Source of the DNA: Onchocerca volvulus
Taxonomy: Eukaryota > Nematoda > Chromadorea > Rhabditida > Onchocercidae
DNA length: 64,000 nt
Direction: 5' to 3'
NCBI GenBank assembly: GCA_000499405.2
Contig: HG738137.1
Span: forward strand, 2,480,001 to 2,544,000
Shown here: piece by piece, positions 26,967 to 38,602 of the stretch
How positions within the stretch are numbered: the first letter of the stretch is position 1
How the letters are laid out: each line of letters starts with the position of its first letter
Program-made: the position numbers and the translations under genes
The notes under the pieces: model-generated
Told to the model about the DNA's origin: nothing
Databases searched by the model: none
Seen by the model: only the letters and a program-made list of their open reading frames with translations

Positions 26967-28237
26967 GTTCCTGTACCATTTATGAAGCAACTTTTTGCAT
27001 TATTTAGTCCATTCACCATATTTTCAGACATATTATTTTCCATAACTTTGTGTAATCATGTTAGCGAACTTGAACATTTTGAAGGTATCCTATCCAAACC
27101 CGGAATCAGCTATGCTATTGCTGTTTGGGAGAATTAACTTATTCCTAGAAATCTGGATTCAAGTTCTTGATGTCATAAACTGTTCTGGAACAGCCGATAA
27201 ATACGAAATAACACGAAACACACTACGAAATAACGAAAGTTTGATCAGTTATTTTTTGATAGATTCAGTATAGTTTAATGTGAATGGAGTTGCGCAATCA
27301 TATACATTGTCAAACATAGTGGATCTTGTTATGAGTAAATGAAATATAGCCAACCTGGATTTATTGAAGAAATGATCCTTAGAAGATTTACAAGAGTAGT
27401 TGAGTTCACTGCCTAATTGCTCAATAGTGATATAAAATTCGCAGCTGAAGCTAGAATATTAATACAGTACGCCGTGCTAGACCTGTCACATGGTTATTTA
27501 TGAAATTAGTACAAATGTATATATTATATTGGATTTGACTGGTGCATCATACGAGTCATTTTGATTTTCGAAGCATTTTGACAAATATTATTTCTTCAGA
27601 GGTTCATATATTTCCTGAAGAGATCTAAGAAGGCTTTTCTTGAGAGGATCCACAACAAGATTCACCGCAATTTTTTCGTTTTATGAATATTAAAAATGCG
27701 GTTTCGCTTTTTTATTGCCGGACTTGGCAATTTCGGAACTATCTATAAATTTACTGCAGCTGATTACATTAGTGTTTATTAAGCAATCACTAAAAGCGAT
27801 TCTAATAAAGAATAAAGAAGCATAGTTATGTCGACTTGAAACGATAAAGAGTTATTAAAATCCATCCGACGGATCAGACTTATAGTAATAACGGCATTTT
27901 TTATTGACGATATATTTTCATAAGTTGAGATCGAAGTGTTAATGATGGATAAATAATACAATATATATATCTACATAAATAAGAATGTAAATCTTCATTG
28001 CTGTTACTCCTTACATAATTTTTACAAATTCTTCACGGATTGCTTTCGAATTTTGAGAGAACCTTGCATTCGTTCTGTCAAAATTATTTATAACAAAATA
28101 ACTTCAAAAGAAATCGATGTAATATGTGCTGAAATACTCGATGCCACTGTCGATAAAAATTTGCACGAAGTTGTAACAAAAAATATGATACATTGACTTT
28201 ACGGTACGGGCTGTGATACACGAATCTGTCGACACTG
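26967..28237. other. Intergenic, no gene seen
   Basis: No credible exon on either strand. It leads into the mobile-element debris and may include further, more decayed parts of the same element. Confidence 0.4.
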
Positions 28238-28710
28238 TTGTGGAAGCAGTTGAAGCGGAATTATCCAACAGAATTTTTGAATTCACTCGAGCTGCACTTG
28301 AAAATCGATGTACCAATCATCATGCTGCGAAATATCAACCAGCCAAAACTTTGCAGCGGCAAGCGGCTTGCAGCAAAAAAATTAATGAGCAAAGTAACAG
28401 AAGCAATAATCTTGACAGGATCTTTCAAAAGTGAAAATGTCCTTATTCCTCGTATTCCTATGATTCCAACGGATGCGCCATTTCGATTTAAGAGATTATA
28501 ATTCCCAATTCGATTGGCGTTTGCAATCGTCATCAACAAAGCTCAAGGCTAATCTATAGAATGGTATGGTTTAGATCCAGAGACTGCTTCTCACATGGAC
28601 AATTAGATGTTGCGTGTTCTAGAACCGGCAAACCAGAAAATCTCTTTATCTATATAGATAATGAAACAACAAAAAACATTATATACGCACAAGCATTGTG
28701 AAATTAATTT
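28238..28710 (+). pseudogene. Decayed Helitron (Rep/Pif1-type) helicase C-terminus
   Basis: The translation matches the conserved end of Helitron-encoded Pif1-like helicases: [19 protein letters not shown], then [20 protein letters not shown], then FPIRLAFAIVINKAQG, the last SF1 helicase motif. In-frame TAA codons replace two expected glutamines (after KRL and after KAQG), and a frameshift and deletions follow near the 'SRVGKPDNLYIY' equivalent. The upstream helicase motifs, the HUH Rep domain and the canonical Helitron termini were not found. It is a dead 5'-truncated remnant. The open frame 28213-28434 is an out-of-frame shadow. Confidence 0.85.
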
Positions 28711-28800
28711 TCTTCAACATTAGAAACGTGTGCTTTCTCATTTCTTCCATTTCATTAAACTGAGTTACACCAACACGTGTATATAAAAAGTATGTAAAAG

Positions 28801-28860
28801 CATGCGCGTATTCGAATGCAAACGTTGTGTCATATTTTCAAAGCAATAGGTAAGAACTTT
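28801..28860 (+). repeat. Second copy of the Helitron-associated 60-bp fragment
   Basis: It resembles 23288-23347 (shared blocks CGAATGCA-ACGTTGTGTCA and TTTCAAAGCA) and lies about 90 bp past the helicase remnant. It is probably part of the same transposon's 3' flank. Confidence 0.55.
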
Positions 28861-28975
28861 CGGAGATCTTAGATTTTGTAATAATATAAATAAGGCGCGT
28901 GTTTAAGAAATTTATGAGATTTAAGATTTTGAACAAATGAATATTATATTTTTATTTATATAGAACAGCTGGAGC

Positions 28976-29423
28976 TGTCGCGAAGTTAGCATCGCGAGGC
29001 TCCTAATAACCTAATAACCTAATAACTTAATAATAATAAATAATTAAATAAACCATATAGTTGATCGCAATAATTGCAAATGAGTGACTCATTTAACCAA
29101 TTCGCATTCCTTAGAGATGCTTTCTCATGCGTTTTTTTTTCTGTTATCTTGATTTATCTCAACGCACATCCGGTAAGGATGCAATTCACACACTAATCTT
29201 CTTATTTAATCTCGCGCAATGCTTGTATCATGAATCTTTACAGTTTTTACACACATGTACATCTTAATCTTTTCATTTAATCTTGTTACGATGCTTATGG
29301 GTCTTAATGTTACCAGTGTTTAATGTAAATCACGCCCATTTTTAATACATAAAAACCTTGTTGTATTAAGCGGACTTCATTATACCAATAAAGGGTTTTA
29401 CGATCCGGTGTCGTCTATACACA
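28976..29423 (+). mobile_element. Possible solo LTR or LTR fragment
   Basis: This 448-bp block starts TGTCGCGA and ends TATACACA, the usual TG...CA limits. Near its end lies AATAAAGGGTTTTACGATCC, which resembles a poly(A) signal and R/U5 region. Two TCGCGA hexamers 10 bp apart mark the left end. It is followed by a leader-like segment. No gag-pol coding sequence and no second LTR were found. A 7-bp direct repeat AGCTGGA at 28967-28973 and 29649-29655 brackets the block plus its leader and could be a target duplication or chance. Confidence 0.35.
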
Positions 29424-29532
29424 GCAATCGACTCAGTTCAACTCAGCCGTCTCAGAGCAATCTAATTCAACCCATTCAACACAACCCGAGTCAATTCAAC
29501 TCAGCGCAACTCAAACTCAATTCAACGCAGCA
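29424..29532 (+). repeat. Degenerate short-period CAACTCA-type repeat
   Basis: About 110 bp is built from variants of TCAACTCAG/TCAATTCAA, giving a low-complexity Gln/Ser/Asn-rich open frame. It follows the LTR-like block and may be part of that element's leader. Confidence 0.6.
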
Positions 29533-29826
29533 CGAGAGGAAGACAACCCTGGTCCGAACAAGAGTGACGAAATTGGCGATTATCGTGCCTCTCAACAATA
29601 CGATCCAGTTGACATCTCAAGAACTTCACGACAGGAGCCGAATACGCTAGCTGGACTAGTCATGTAGAATGGCTGGCTATAGCTAGCATATATATATATA
29701 TATATTTAACTTCCTGTAGTAACAAAATCAATATATTAAAGTCAGGAATAACCACGGGAAATATGAAAATAGAAGCAACAAAAAAAAAAAACCGGAAGCT
29801 ATTTCGAACTTAACAAAGAAATCAAA

Positions 29827-32800
29827 TCATTTAATTTTCTTGAGGGCTGCAATCCGTTCTAATATTGGTGGATGTGAGTGGTTGAACATCGAATAGATCG
29901 GATCATCTATCGGCAATAACAAGTTATCCTTGCCAAGTTTGATTAGGGCTTTACGCAATTCATATCCATAACCAAGTTTTTCTGAGAAACGATCCGCTGC
30001 GAATTCCAAACGCCTCGATATTATCTATAAATGCTAACTAAATATTGGTGATCTAGTTCCATTTTAAAAGAATAATTATATAACCCAAGTGATTGTTATA
30101 TTTCTCTTTAAAAAAAAATAAATAAATAAATAAATGAAGACAAATAAATACACATCTAAATTGCTTTTTGAGAAATAAAAGGATCAGTTAGTTGATTAAA
30201 TAAAATTATAAAAACAATTTTCAAAGATAAACCGTCGAAATGGATGAGAATAATTCATTATATGGGGCGGCGATATATTGGAAAATGATCATGAATCCAA
30301 TAATTATTGGTTTTGAATCGTAGAAGCCAAATGCATGGAAAAGTGAAGTAGAACGATAGCACTTTGCAAATATAATAAGCAGCAGCAACAAATTTATCTA
30401 AACATCAAGCTCTCATAATTCTTTTTTGTGAAAATATATAAATCAATCCGTTTAACATTCAAACAATCATTTTTTTTAGCTGCACGAAGAAAAATCTTTT
30501 TATTTCGAAATAGCTTTTTTCCTACTAGATAGATTCCTAATTCCTAAAAGGCTTCATATCCGATAAAAAATTACTTCAATAGCAATAAGATAGATAAATG
30601 TATGCCATAGAGCCCAGTGTCCAAGTTCGTGACCAAGTACAGCTAAAACTTCATCGTCTTGCATACCTAATTTATGCTTGCTTATTTCTTCGTCGCCTTT
30701 GCCACAACTTTCTTCCTCAATTTCCTATAAAAGTATATCTGTAACTACGAAAACTTTTAAAAATTATTTAAACTCTTAAAAATTATTTAAAGAATCCCCA
30801 GATTAAAAAGTGTCAAAGAACATTTTATTTTTTAAAACAATAGTTTATATACTTATTTAATTTTTCTGAACGGCACTAAATTGAACCAATAACACTTAGA
30901 TTTTCGATAAATATGGCCACTAACTTTAGAAAAGCAAGCATTCTCTTTTAGTTTTGTTCTCATTTCTTCATCAAACAATGTATCGTAAAGCACAATACGC
31001 TTATTGTTCCATAAGCCATACATATAGGCGTTGCTATGTGCGGACCGTTTTGAACCTTAAATATAAGAATTTTGAACCGGATCGTAATTGCACATGATTT
31101 TAAAACTGTTCGGTCAATTTTTATTATTTGAGAATTTGGTCAGTATAAAAAATTTAACAGAAAGAAAATGAAGATTTGAATCTCTTCTATAAGTTTACCA
31201 TAGACAACGAGTAGTTTCTTCAGTGGGAAGTTGACACTTTCAGCAAGTTTCTCGATTTTTTGTTTCAATTCACTTTCAGGAAGTGGAACATATTTGTCGA
31301 ACATTGGAGCTATGAATTCAGGATAAACTGTCATTAACAGCTAAAACTTACAAATATTCCGTTCCTTTCAAATGAAATAATCACGACACAATTTTTAATT
31401 CCTTGTTGAAAAAAAAAAAAAAAAAGAAAAAAGAGAAGGAAAAAAAAACTTGCAAAAATGATAAATGAAACGAAGATCCAAACATAAAAAAAGAAATATG
31501 ATCCTCCACGTTCCACAATGTATACAATTGCAGTCACTATTGGTGCCATAATAAATAATGACACTATCATTTTCTTCGTTTTATCTTTTAGGAAAAAACC
31601 CAATGTCTGCAAATTTCTTAATAAAATTCAAACCGTTAGGTTTGGAAATATGTTAAATATACAATTACATACACAATAAATAAAAGGAACTTTTTGTTTA
31701 GCAATTCCAAGACACAATTCAAAATTCATGTTTACTATTTATGTAAATAATTATTTGTTATTTTTCTTTAAAATACGGATATATCCATTGAAGTCTAATA
31801 ACGTTACTATTTATCGAAAAAAAAAAAAACGACCTTAGTTTTCTTTAGCAGAAACTTGACGCTGTATAATGAAAGTCTTAATTAGAAAAGGAAGAAAGAG
31901 CATGGAATATATAAAAATAACCTGCTTATTAAACCCGTGTTTCTCTTCGATCATAAATGTGTCATAAAGCTGCCATGGCATACTGGTTAAGTATTCGATA
32001 ACTGATATTAATAATATGAAGGTTACTGTCTGAGCAATCTGGAAAATCAATTTTTTTCTTTATATCTTTTTGTTAGAAATTCATGCAATGGTAATAAAAT
32101 TCAACTTTAGGTATTATATCTAATTTGAGTCATCGAATAGACATATTTCATCACTTTCTTTTTTCTTTTTTTCATTTCACAAAAAGAAAAATGAAAAATC
32201 ATTGCTAACATATGTCAAAAAACTTACTTCGCTCGTATACCCAAATTTGAGATTGATGACTCCACTTTTGTTCCATAAAATATGAGGTAAACAAAATATC
32301 AAAATAGCCTGCAATTCTCAAAATTTAAACACAATAAAAAGTAACTTAAATAACTAAGTCGAGTACCATATTCACATCTACTACAAATCTTAAGTCAAAA
32401 TCTTAAGTTCCAAGTCAAAAAGACTAGAAAAAGCAAATGCAACCTACCATTAACTCTAACTGCGAGTATATAGAATATACAAAAGAAAAGCGATGCTTAT
32501 CAAGTCTGTATATTCGAGCTTTTCGATATTCTTCTTCGCTCATTATTTCGTCCACTTCATCTGGCCGTTTCACTGTATCACGATGAACACGATACTGTAA
32601 GCTTATATTTTTATGCAAGTTAATCGTGCAATATTCTTACTCCCACTTGAATGTATCCATATTACAGCAATTTACTGCGTTCGGATTCTTGCGTTAGGAT
32701 AATTATGTAATTTCAACTATACTGAGAAACAGAGACTGAAAGAACTTATTTCACTGCAGATTTACCAAGCAGTGCAGTGAAAACTTTGCACTGTCATGAA

Positions 32801-33061
32801 TGATGTTCTTCGAGATACTTTCTTAACTTTTCTCAGCAACATTCAACTAGTTGACAAATTCAAAGAAAATCTGAAAAAGTGGGATGCTCATTGGACACAA
32901 AAATAGTACCTATTAGTTACTTTGTTACCCACTACATGTTTGACTAATGATTTTCGAGTCAATAATAATGCATTAAAAACCTCAGAGCTTACCTGTCGCA
33001 CAGAAAGATATAAATCCCATAAGAATATTGACCACGTAATAAGTATAATCAACCAAAACAT
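29827..33061 (-). CDS. CAAX prenyl protease 1 (Ste24 / ZMPSTE24 / FACE-1)
   Basis: This integral-membrane zinc metalloprotease removes the -AAX tripeptide from farnesylated proteins (prelamin A in animals) in the ER and inner nuclear membrane. Ten exons join in phase: 32993-33061, 32448-32594, 32228-32308, 31922-32038, 31454-31606, 31199-31340, 30925-31055, 30575-30724, 30233-30397 and 29827-30024, giving 450 residues (human 475). The catalytic motif HELGHW has His312, Glu313 and His316. The probable third zinc ligand is Glu392 in [10 protein letters not shown]. Other family marks are the N-terminal membrane segment ([15 protein letters not shown]), [29 protein letters not shown] and [13 protein letters not shown]. 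At least six hydrophobic segments are visible. The intron after exon 5 begins GCAAGT and is needed to keep the frame. The donor after exon 4 is the unusual GTTATT. The protein ends KKIK, matching the KKXX ER-retrieval pattern. C. elegans fce-1 is the expected orthologue. Confidence 0.95.
31341..31453 (-). other. GC-AG intron in the Ste24 gene
   Basis: The exon ends ...ATTTTT and the intron starts GCAAGT and ends TTTTAG. No GT donor keeps both flanking family motifs (hydrophobic FVSFIIF and MTVYPEF) in frame. GCAAGT is the standard donor of the minority GC-AG intron class. Confidence 0.75.
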
Positions 33062-34352
33062 CTGGAAACTTTGCTATTGCATAGAATAGCTGAACATTTT
33101 TAAACGAATACTTTCGAAAAAGAATACGTCTAACTAATATTTTTCATCCAGAGTGTAATTTCACAAAGACTGCTAATTAAGATTGGGGAAATCAGTCCTA
33201 ATCAAGCTAAACATACTAAATATTTTCTCTTGTGGATATCTAAATATTTCATATTTAAAATCTTCCCATCGGATATGAATATCCTTTATCAAATATAAAG
33301 GAATAAAGAAAATTAAGATGATCGATTCTACCCTCAGAAACCAACATAAAGTATATGACATTAATTACCATTAAAAATATTACACTTCTTCATGCAACAC
33401 AGACGGACAAACAGCATGCTTCAAGAGAAATGCGTATCTATAATATTTACCGAATAACAGAATAGGAAAGTGAAGAACAATGAGCCATTCCAATTTTATT
33501 TATATCACAAATAAATAACCGATCAAGAAAAAGAGGAAGGTATGCATAACGAATAACTGCAAACATTTCGCAATTTTTTGTAGATCTTTTGAACATCTTA
33601 AATACTAATTTAATCCTGATTTCTGAACAAACCAGTTTTTTAGTAACAATGAAAGCACTGACGGTATTGGTCCTTGAAGTAATAAAATTAAGAACACAAG
33701 ATTAAATTATATCGCAACTTCAGTTAACTGAGACCTGAATGTAACTCGTATTCCCTATTCTACTAAATCTTTTGCATAAATAGGATAAGGAATACACAGT
33801 TTTTATAGCGCAGAAAAATGACAAAAATACAATATAATATACAAATAAAAGTTGTATCCACAACGACATCAAATCAAACGATTGAAAGCAGCAGGATTTT
33901 CATCACGGGGTTATCCTAAACTAATCAATTCATTTTCCTCGATATATATATTTTCTATTTTAATATATATTCTTTGTCTCGTTATAATAACTATTTTACT
34001 TTTCTATTTTTCTGCAATAAATTAAATTAATGTACGTGTGCAAGTAATATATAATTCTGAAAAAATTAAACAAAAGAGGGATTCCATAGATAAAAAGAGA
34101 GATTTCCTAAAAAAGAAACAAAATTCTATTACACGCGATACATTAGAAAAAGAATCCTATCAAATGATATTCAGAAAGGAAACCCAATAAGTGATAATAC
34201 ACAGCAAGAGAAAAAAAAAAATTACTAAACAATGAAAGAACGAACTGTAGTAAATAGATAAGTCAATAAGGAACAAAGTTTGGAGGAGAGTGAAATTAAT
34301 ATGAATGACTGCCGGTGCTACAACTGAGTCAGTTATTTTAATTGTATGTTCA
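33062..34352. other. Intergenic, no gene seen
   Basis: It lies between the start of Ste24 and the 3' end of the UBE2Q gene, both on the minus strand. No supported exon. The spacing of 1.3 kb is too long for a typical nematode operon. Confidence 0.4.
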
Positions 34353-36737
34353 TTATCCATCTGCCTGAGGAGGTGTAAACCATCCAGATTTTGCATGAGT
34401 CTGCACAAGTAATGAGAATGCATGTTGCGCTCGAGCTAAAGTGTATTGTCCTTTAGTTGCGAAATTGATGCGTGCCTGTAAATCAAGTAATTAGGATGAT
34501 TTATGCAGTAGAAAAAAAGGTAAAATAGAAATTTTTCAAAAAGTTTCATATCATTCATCTTAATTTTAACAGTTCACCCGATCAATTATAAAAAATTCAA
34601 TCCAGTGCTAAATTGCAAAGAATACAAAGAAAAAATTTTAGCAAATCTTACTAGTACTAGATCAACTATTCATAACTGTCTAACAATAAAATATAAGGGA
34701 ACACACCTTTCCTTTTACTAAAGTAGCGGCAATTTGCAGAATCAAAGATTCAATACTATAAGCACTTGACCATCCTTGCCTTGTTAACAGTTCCATGCAG
34801 ATGGCGCCACCTCCCAAAACAAATCCATTCGTAATTGTTGGAGAAACTAAGCGTACGAATGGCGGTTCGAAACTGGAACATTATGTAAGCTAATTTAACA
34901 TTTTCATAAATTACAATAAGGATTATAAATCTTTAGCAAAAATCACCTTCATTTAGTTTGTATAAGCAATGTAACTAGATGATACAGCATTTAATGAGCA
35001 TAGAATAACCGATTACAAGATCTAATCAAAACTTATCACGTAGATACGTTATAAAACTATTTTCACATTATAAAAAACAAACGGAAATGTATCCTTGAAC
35101 AAGAAATGAAACAAAAGGTGATCCTGCGATTCTTTCCTTATCATCATTTTCATATCGTGAGCCAGACTACTGTCAGGATCCACCCTTTAATGATGAACGT
35201 ATTGTATAGCAACAATAATTAAAACTAACAAAGAAATTATTAATTGTGAGCAAAAATACTTAGTTTTAGTCAAAATTACTTAACGGAACTCACTTTTTTA
35301 ACTTCACGTGCCATTCATAAAGGCTATCCATTAACAGCTCTACCGAATATACACCTAAAATAAAATTTTATAATTAGTGGAAATATTTGAAAATATATCT
35401 AAAAAAAAAACATGCTCAGAAATTCACCATTTTTGTAATGATCCGAACGATATATATCTTTCAGTTCTTTCATTAGTCTATCGGTAGCTGTTACAGAACC
35501 GGCCGCAGTACCCGTCAAATGTTGTTCACGCTGTACATGGTTAAGTCTTGCAAATACTGCTTTTTGTTCTGCTGATAAATCCTAGAATGATAAAAAAAAT
35601 AAATTATCGAAAATTGGTATAATGGAATAATAGTGATCCAAACAAATTCTAATATATATATATATATATATAAAGAAGAAAACACAGGAGAAATACTTCT
35701 TCATCTCCGGCGTCTTTACGTGATGTTGTTTCTTCCTCCATTACAATATAATCATCATCACTCTCCATTCCCTCATCCCTTTCATCTCCAACCTATAAAT
35801 AATTCACGAATTTATCTGCAAAATCAAATTCGTTATTTAGATCTGCTCTCGGAATGACGAACATATTTCTTTACTTTTTTTGCACAGTAATTATATCTTT
35901 CTGAGAGGGAGAATTATGCCAAAAATCCTAAATAGAGCAATCATTTGAAAACTAAACTTTTATTAATTATCAAATCAATTCACTAAACTGTTGTTTGGTA
36001 TCACGTAATTCTTCTACATATATTAAAATATATCCTCAAACATATACAAAAATGTACATAAAATCTTATTTTCAGGACTTAAAGATTGTTAAAGGAAATT
36101 AAAAAACTTACGGGGCCAATAGAGATCAATTCAGTGGGTATAGTAACATTGTAGTAAGAACACAAGCGTGAGACAAGTTCATGTGTTTGTGGTAAAATGT
36201 AGCACGGCGCTTCTGCTTCAGTTAATGACTGCAAAATAGCAGTAACTGTTGAGTCATCACACTCACTAAACCAGATAGGTGCAACATGCGGATAATTTTC
36301 CTGCAATAAAATTCTCAAATAATATTGCAATAATATTCTCAAATCTCGTGATCTTATCAAAATTTCATAAAAAATCACAAAATTTGCAATTACATGATAC
36401 CGTCTGGAAATCTTTTCATTTCACACTTTCCAGCGTATATGCGCAATTTTCATATAATTCTCTTTATGCAATTTTTTATTACAAAAATGTAGAGCTTACT
36501 AGAACATTAGCAGTGACTACAATTGGTTTGTTTTGAGGATTGATAAACTGGACAGTAATCTCATCAACGGATGCTGAGAGTACCTGAAATGAAAAAATCA
36601 TAAAAAATTTTCAGGAAAATGACACTTTTTATATCCATTTCAACGCTAATTTCACAAACCTGAAAACGTTCGTGTTCCTTTGGAAACAGAGACTCCAGTG
36701 TTGCAACATCCTGTCTCAATTTTTGAAGGCATGCCAT
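34353..36737 (-). CDS. Ubiquitin-conjugating enzyme E2 Q (UBE2Q family)
   Basis: It carries activated ubiquitin on a catalytic cysteine and passes it to substrates with an E3. Nine exons join in phase: 36660-36737, 36500-36583, 36112-36300, 35697-35792, 35428-35581, 35294-35354, 35083-35184, 34707-34872 and 34353-34475, giving 350 residues. The N-terminal RWD-like region ([20 protein letters not shown], then [13 protein letters not shown]) covers about residues 1-117. An acidic spacer follows at about 118-149 ([14 protein letters not shown]). The UBC domain comes last, with active-site Cys280 in [15 protein letters not shown] followed by [20 protein letters not shown]. It ends [10 protein letters not shown], almost identical to other UBE2Q proteins. 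Start: an upstream in-frame ATG adds seven residues (MVCSYYI), but the MACLQKL start is preferred by resemblance to the family. C. elegans ubc-25 is the likely orthologue. Confidence 0.95.
35652..35672. repeat. (AT)n microsatellite
   Basis: About ten AT units just inside the intron downstream of the exon 35697-35792 of the UBE2Q gene. Confidence 0.85.
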
Positions 36738-38602
36738 TATATAGTACGAACAAACCACTAACTAAACGATGCCAAACTCAGATTATTTGATTCTCTGTTG
36801 AATTATTTATTCTGCTAACATGAAATACAACAAAGTAACGGAATATAATTGACATAAAATCAAACTATAAATCAATTATTAATGCAAATGAAACCGTGCA
36901 ATAACCAAATGCTATATCTAGCGAAATACTTTCACAGTAAGTAGAAATTAAAGAATAACTATCAAGCAATTCACATGGCTAACAGAGCTACAGCAAGTGG
37001 AACCATTCAAGTAATAGCATTTCTAGTCTCTCTCCAGTCATTTTTCCTAGTGTTGTTACTGCTACTTCGACTTTATCCTAATACAAGTATTCATCATTTT
37101 CATTTACGGAGTAGAGTTAACCGAGTTTCAGGTCTGATAATATGTTTAGAAGGGAATCAGATCTCTAGCTAATTCATATTCGTTTTATCAGGTATGATGC
37201 CAAGAGAAAGATGTATTCGAGAAAAACCCTTCCCTACTTCGCCATAACTATTTACCTATATTTCTCTTCATCCAAACTTTTGGAATTACAATTTTTAATT
37301 AAGAATGGGTCCATATGATAAAGTGAAATTTTACTAGACGTTATTTATGTCCGTGTTAACGTATCTGTATGAATTTCCAAACGAATTGATTTGTGTCGAG
37401 ATCCTTTTGATAAAATTTCAAAACCCTGTAACTTTAGCCAAGTCAACAACAGTCTACCTAAGGTAAAAGAACGATATCTCAACTACAAAAAACAACTTCC
37501 TTCTTCCCCCGTCTCCCTCATTCACTAACACAATCCCCCATTATCTCGCCTTTTCCATCATGCAGTCTCTCCTTCAAACCAATCGGAATTCAGATTTGCT
37601 AATTTCACGGCCCATTTGAACATTCGCGGGCTGCAATGAAAACATTTTTCAATGACTTGTTTTACAGAAGTGAAGATTGAGGTGGATTGGAATATTGTCA
37701 AGCTCCTGATCTCTCCTGATCTAAGTGACGAGTATATGTAGATGTGGGCAAAAATATTCATACACATACACATACATAGGTCGGCACAATATAGCAAAGC
37801 AACGTACTTTATTTAAATATTTATTCAGGAAAAGTTCGATAAAATAGGCAATTTAAGAGGGAGAGTGAATCCGATAAATATGCATGCAATAAGCCATGTA
37901 ACTCATCTAATAATGCCTTACAAGATGAGAAATTTGGAGTTTTAGTGAGTAATACAGCAATGTTAAGGGCAGAAATTTGGAATGAAACGCAATTTTATTT
38001 CTACTTTTGCATTTAATTACTCCAGCTCCAGTTAAAATTCATGATGACTGATAATTTCTGAATAGTAATTGCATCACTAGAAAAAGACGAAGGACGACTT
38101 ATAATAGATGACCTTGGTTAATTAAATTTACCAATGAGATATTTTAAGAATACTTAACATTTTCTTAAATCTTTTAATCTCAGTAACTGTATAAATAAGG
38201 TAGAACCTTTTAATCTTGAGCATTTGAAGGACTGTAAAAAACATTAAATGAGTCTGCTCAAAAAATGAAACAATGCTCAGAGCAGTGTTTCATTCTCTAT
38301 TCACAATTATATCAACAAAAAAACTAAAACCAAATAAAAAAGTTAACGAATCAAGTCTTCTTCTAAAACAAATGTCTTTTTATTTCTGCACGAATGCATG
38401 ATGCATTAAAGGGTTTATCCCAATCGCACATTTATCGGATGACATGGAAACCATTCTTCAGTGCATTTTCTGATTTCAGAGTGCAGAAATGAGTAATCCG
38501 CTCTGATACATTTCCGTAATCGAGAATATTATCTGCCCTTATCAACAAAATACGACATAAGGAGATACATAAATATTACTCGATTACTGCTTATCGCTCA
38601 TT
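36738..38602. other. Intergenic, no gene seen
   Basis: It lies between the UBE2Q start and the TOLLIP 3' end, both minus strand. A short open frame at 37558-37797 (minus) has an acceptor-like sequence inside it (TTCATTGCAG) but matches no family and has no partner exons. It was not called. Confidence 0.4.

Noticed and set aside
28213..28434. 73-codon plus-strand frame over the Helitron remnant
   Set aside because: It is out of frame with the conserved helicase motifs and is a shadow.
29408..29650. 80-codon Ser/Gln/Asn-rich frame
   Set aside because: It is produced by the CAACTCA-type repeat; no splice sites or start context.
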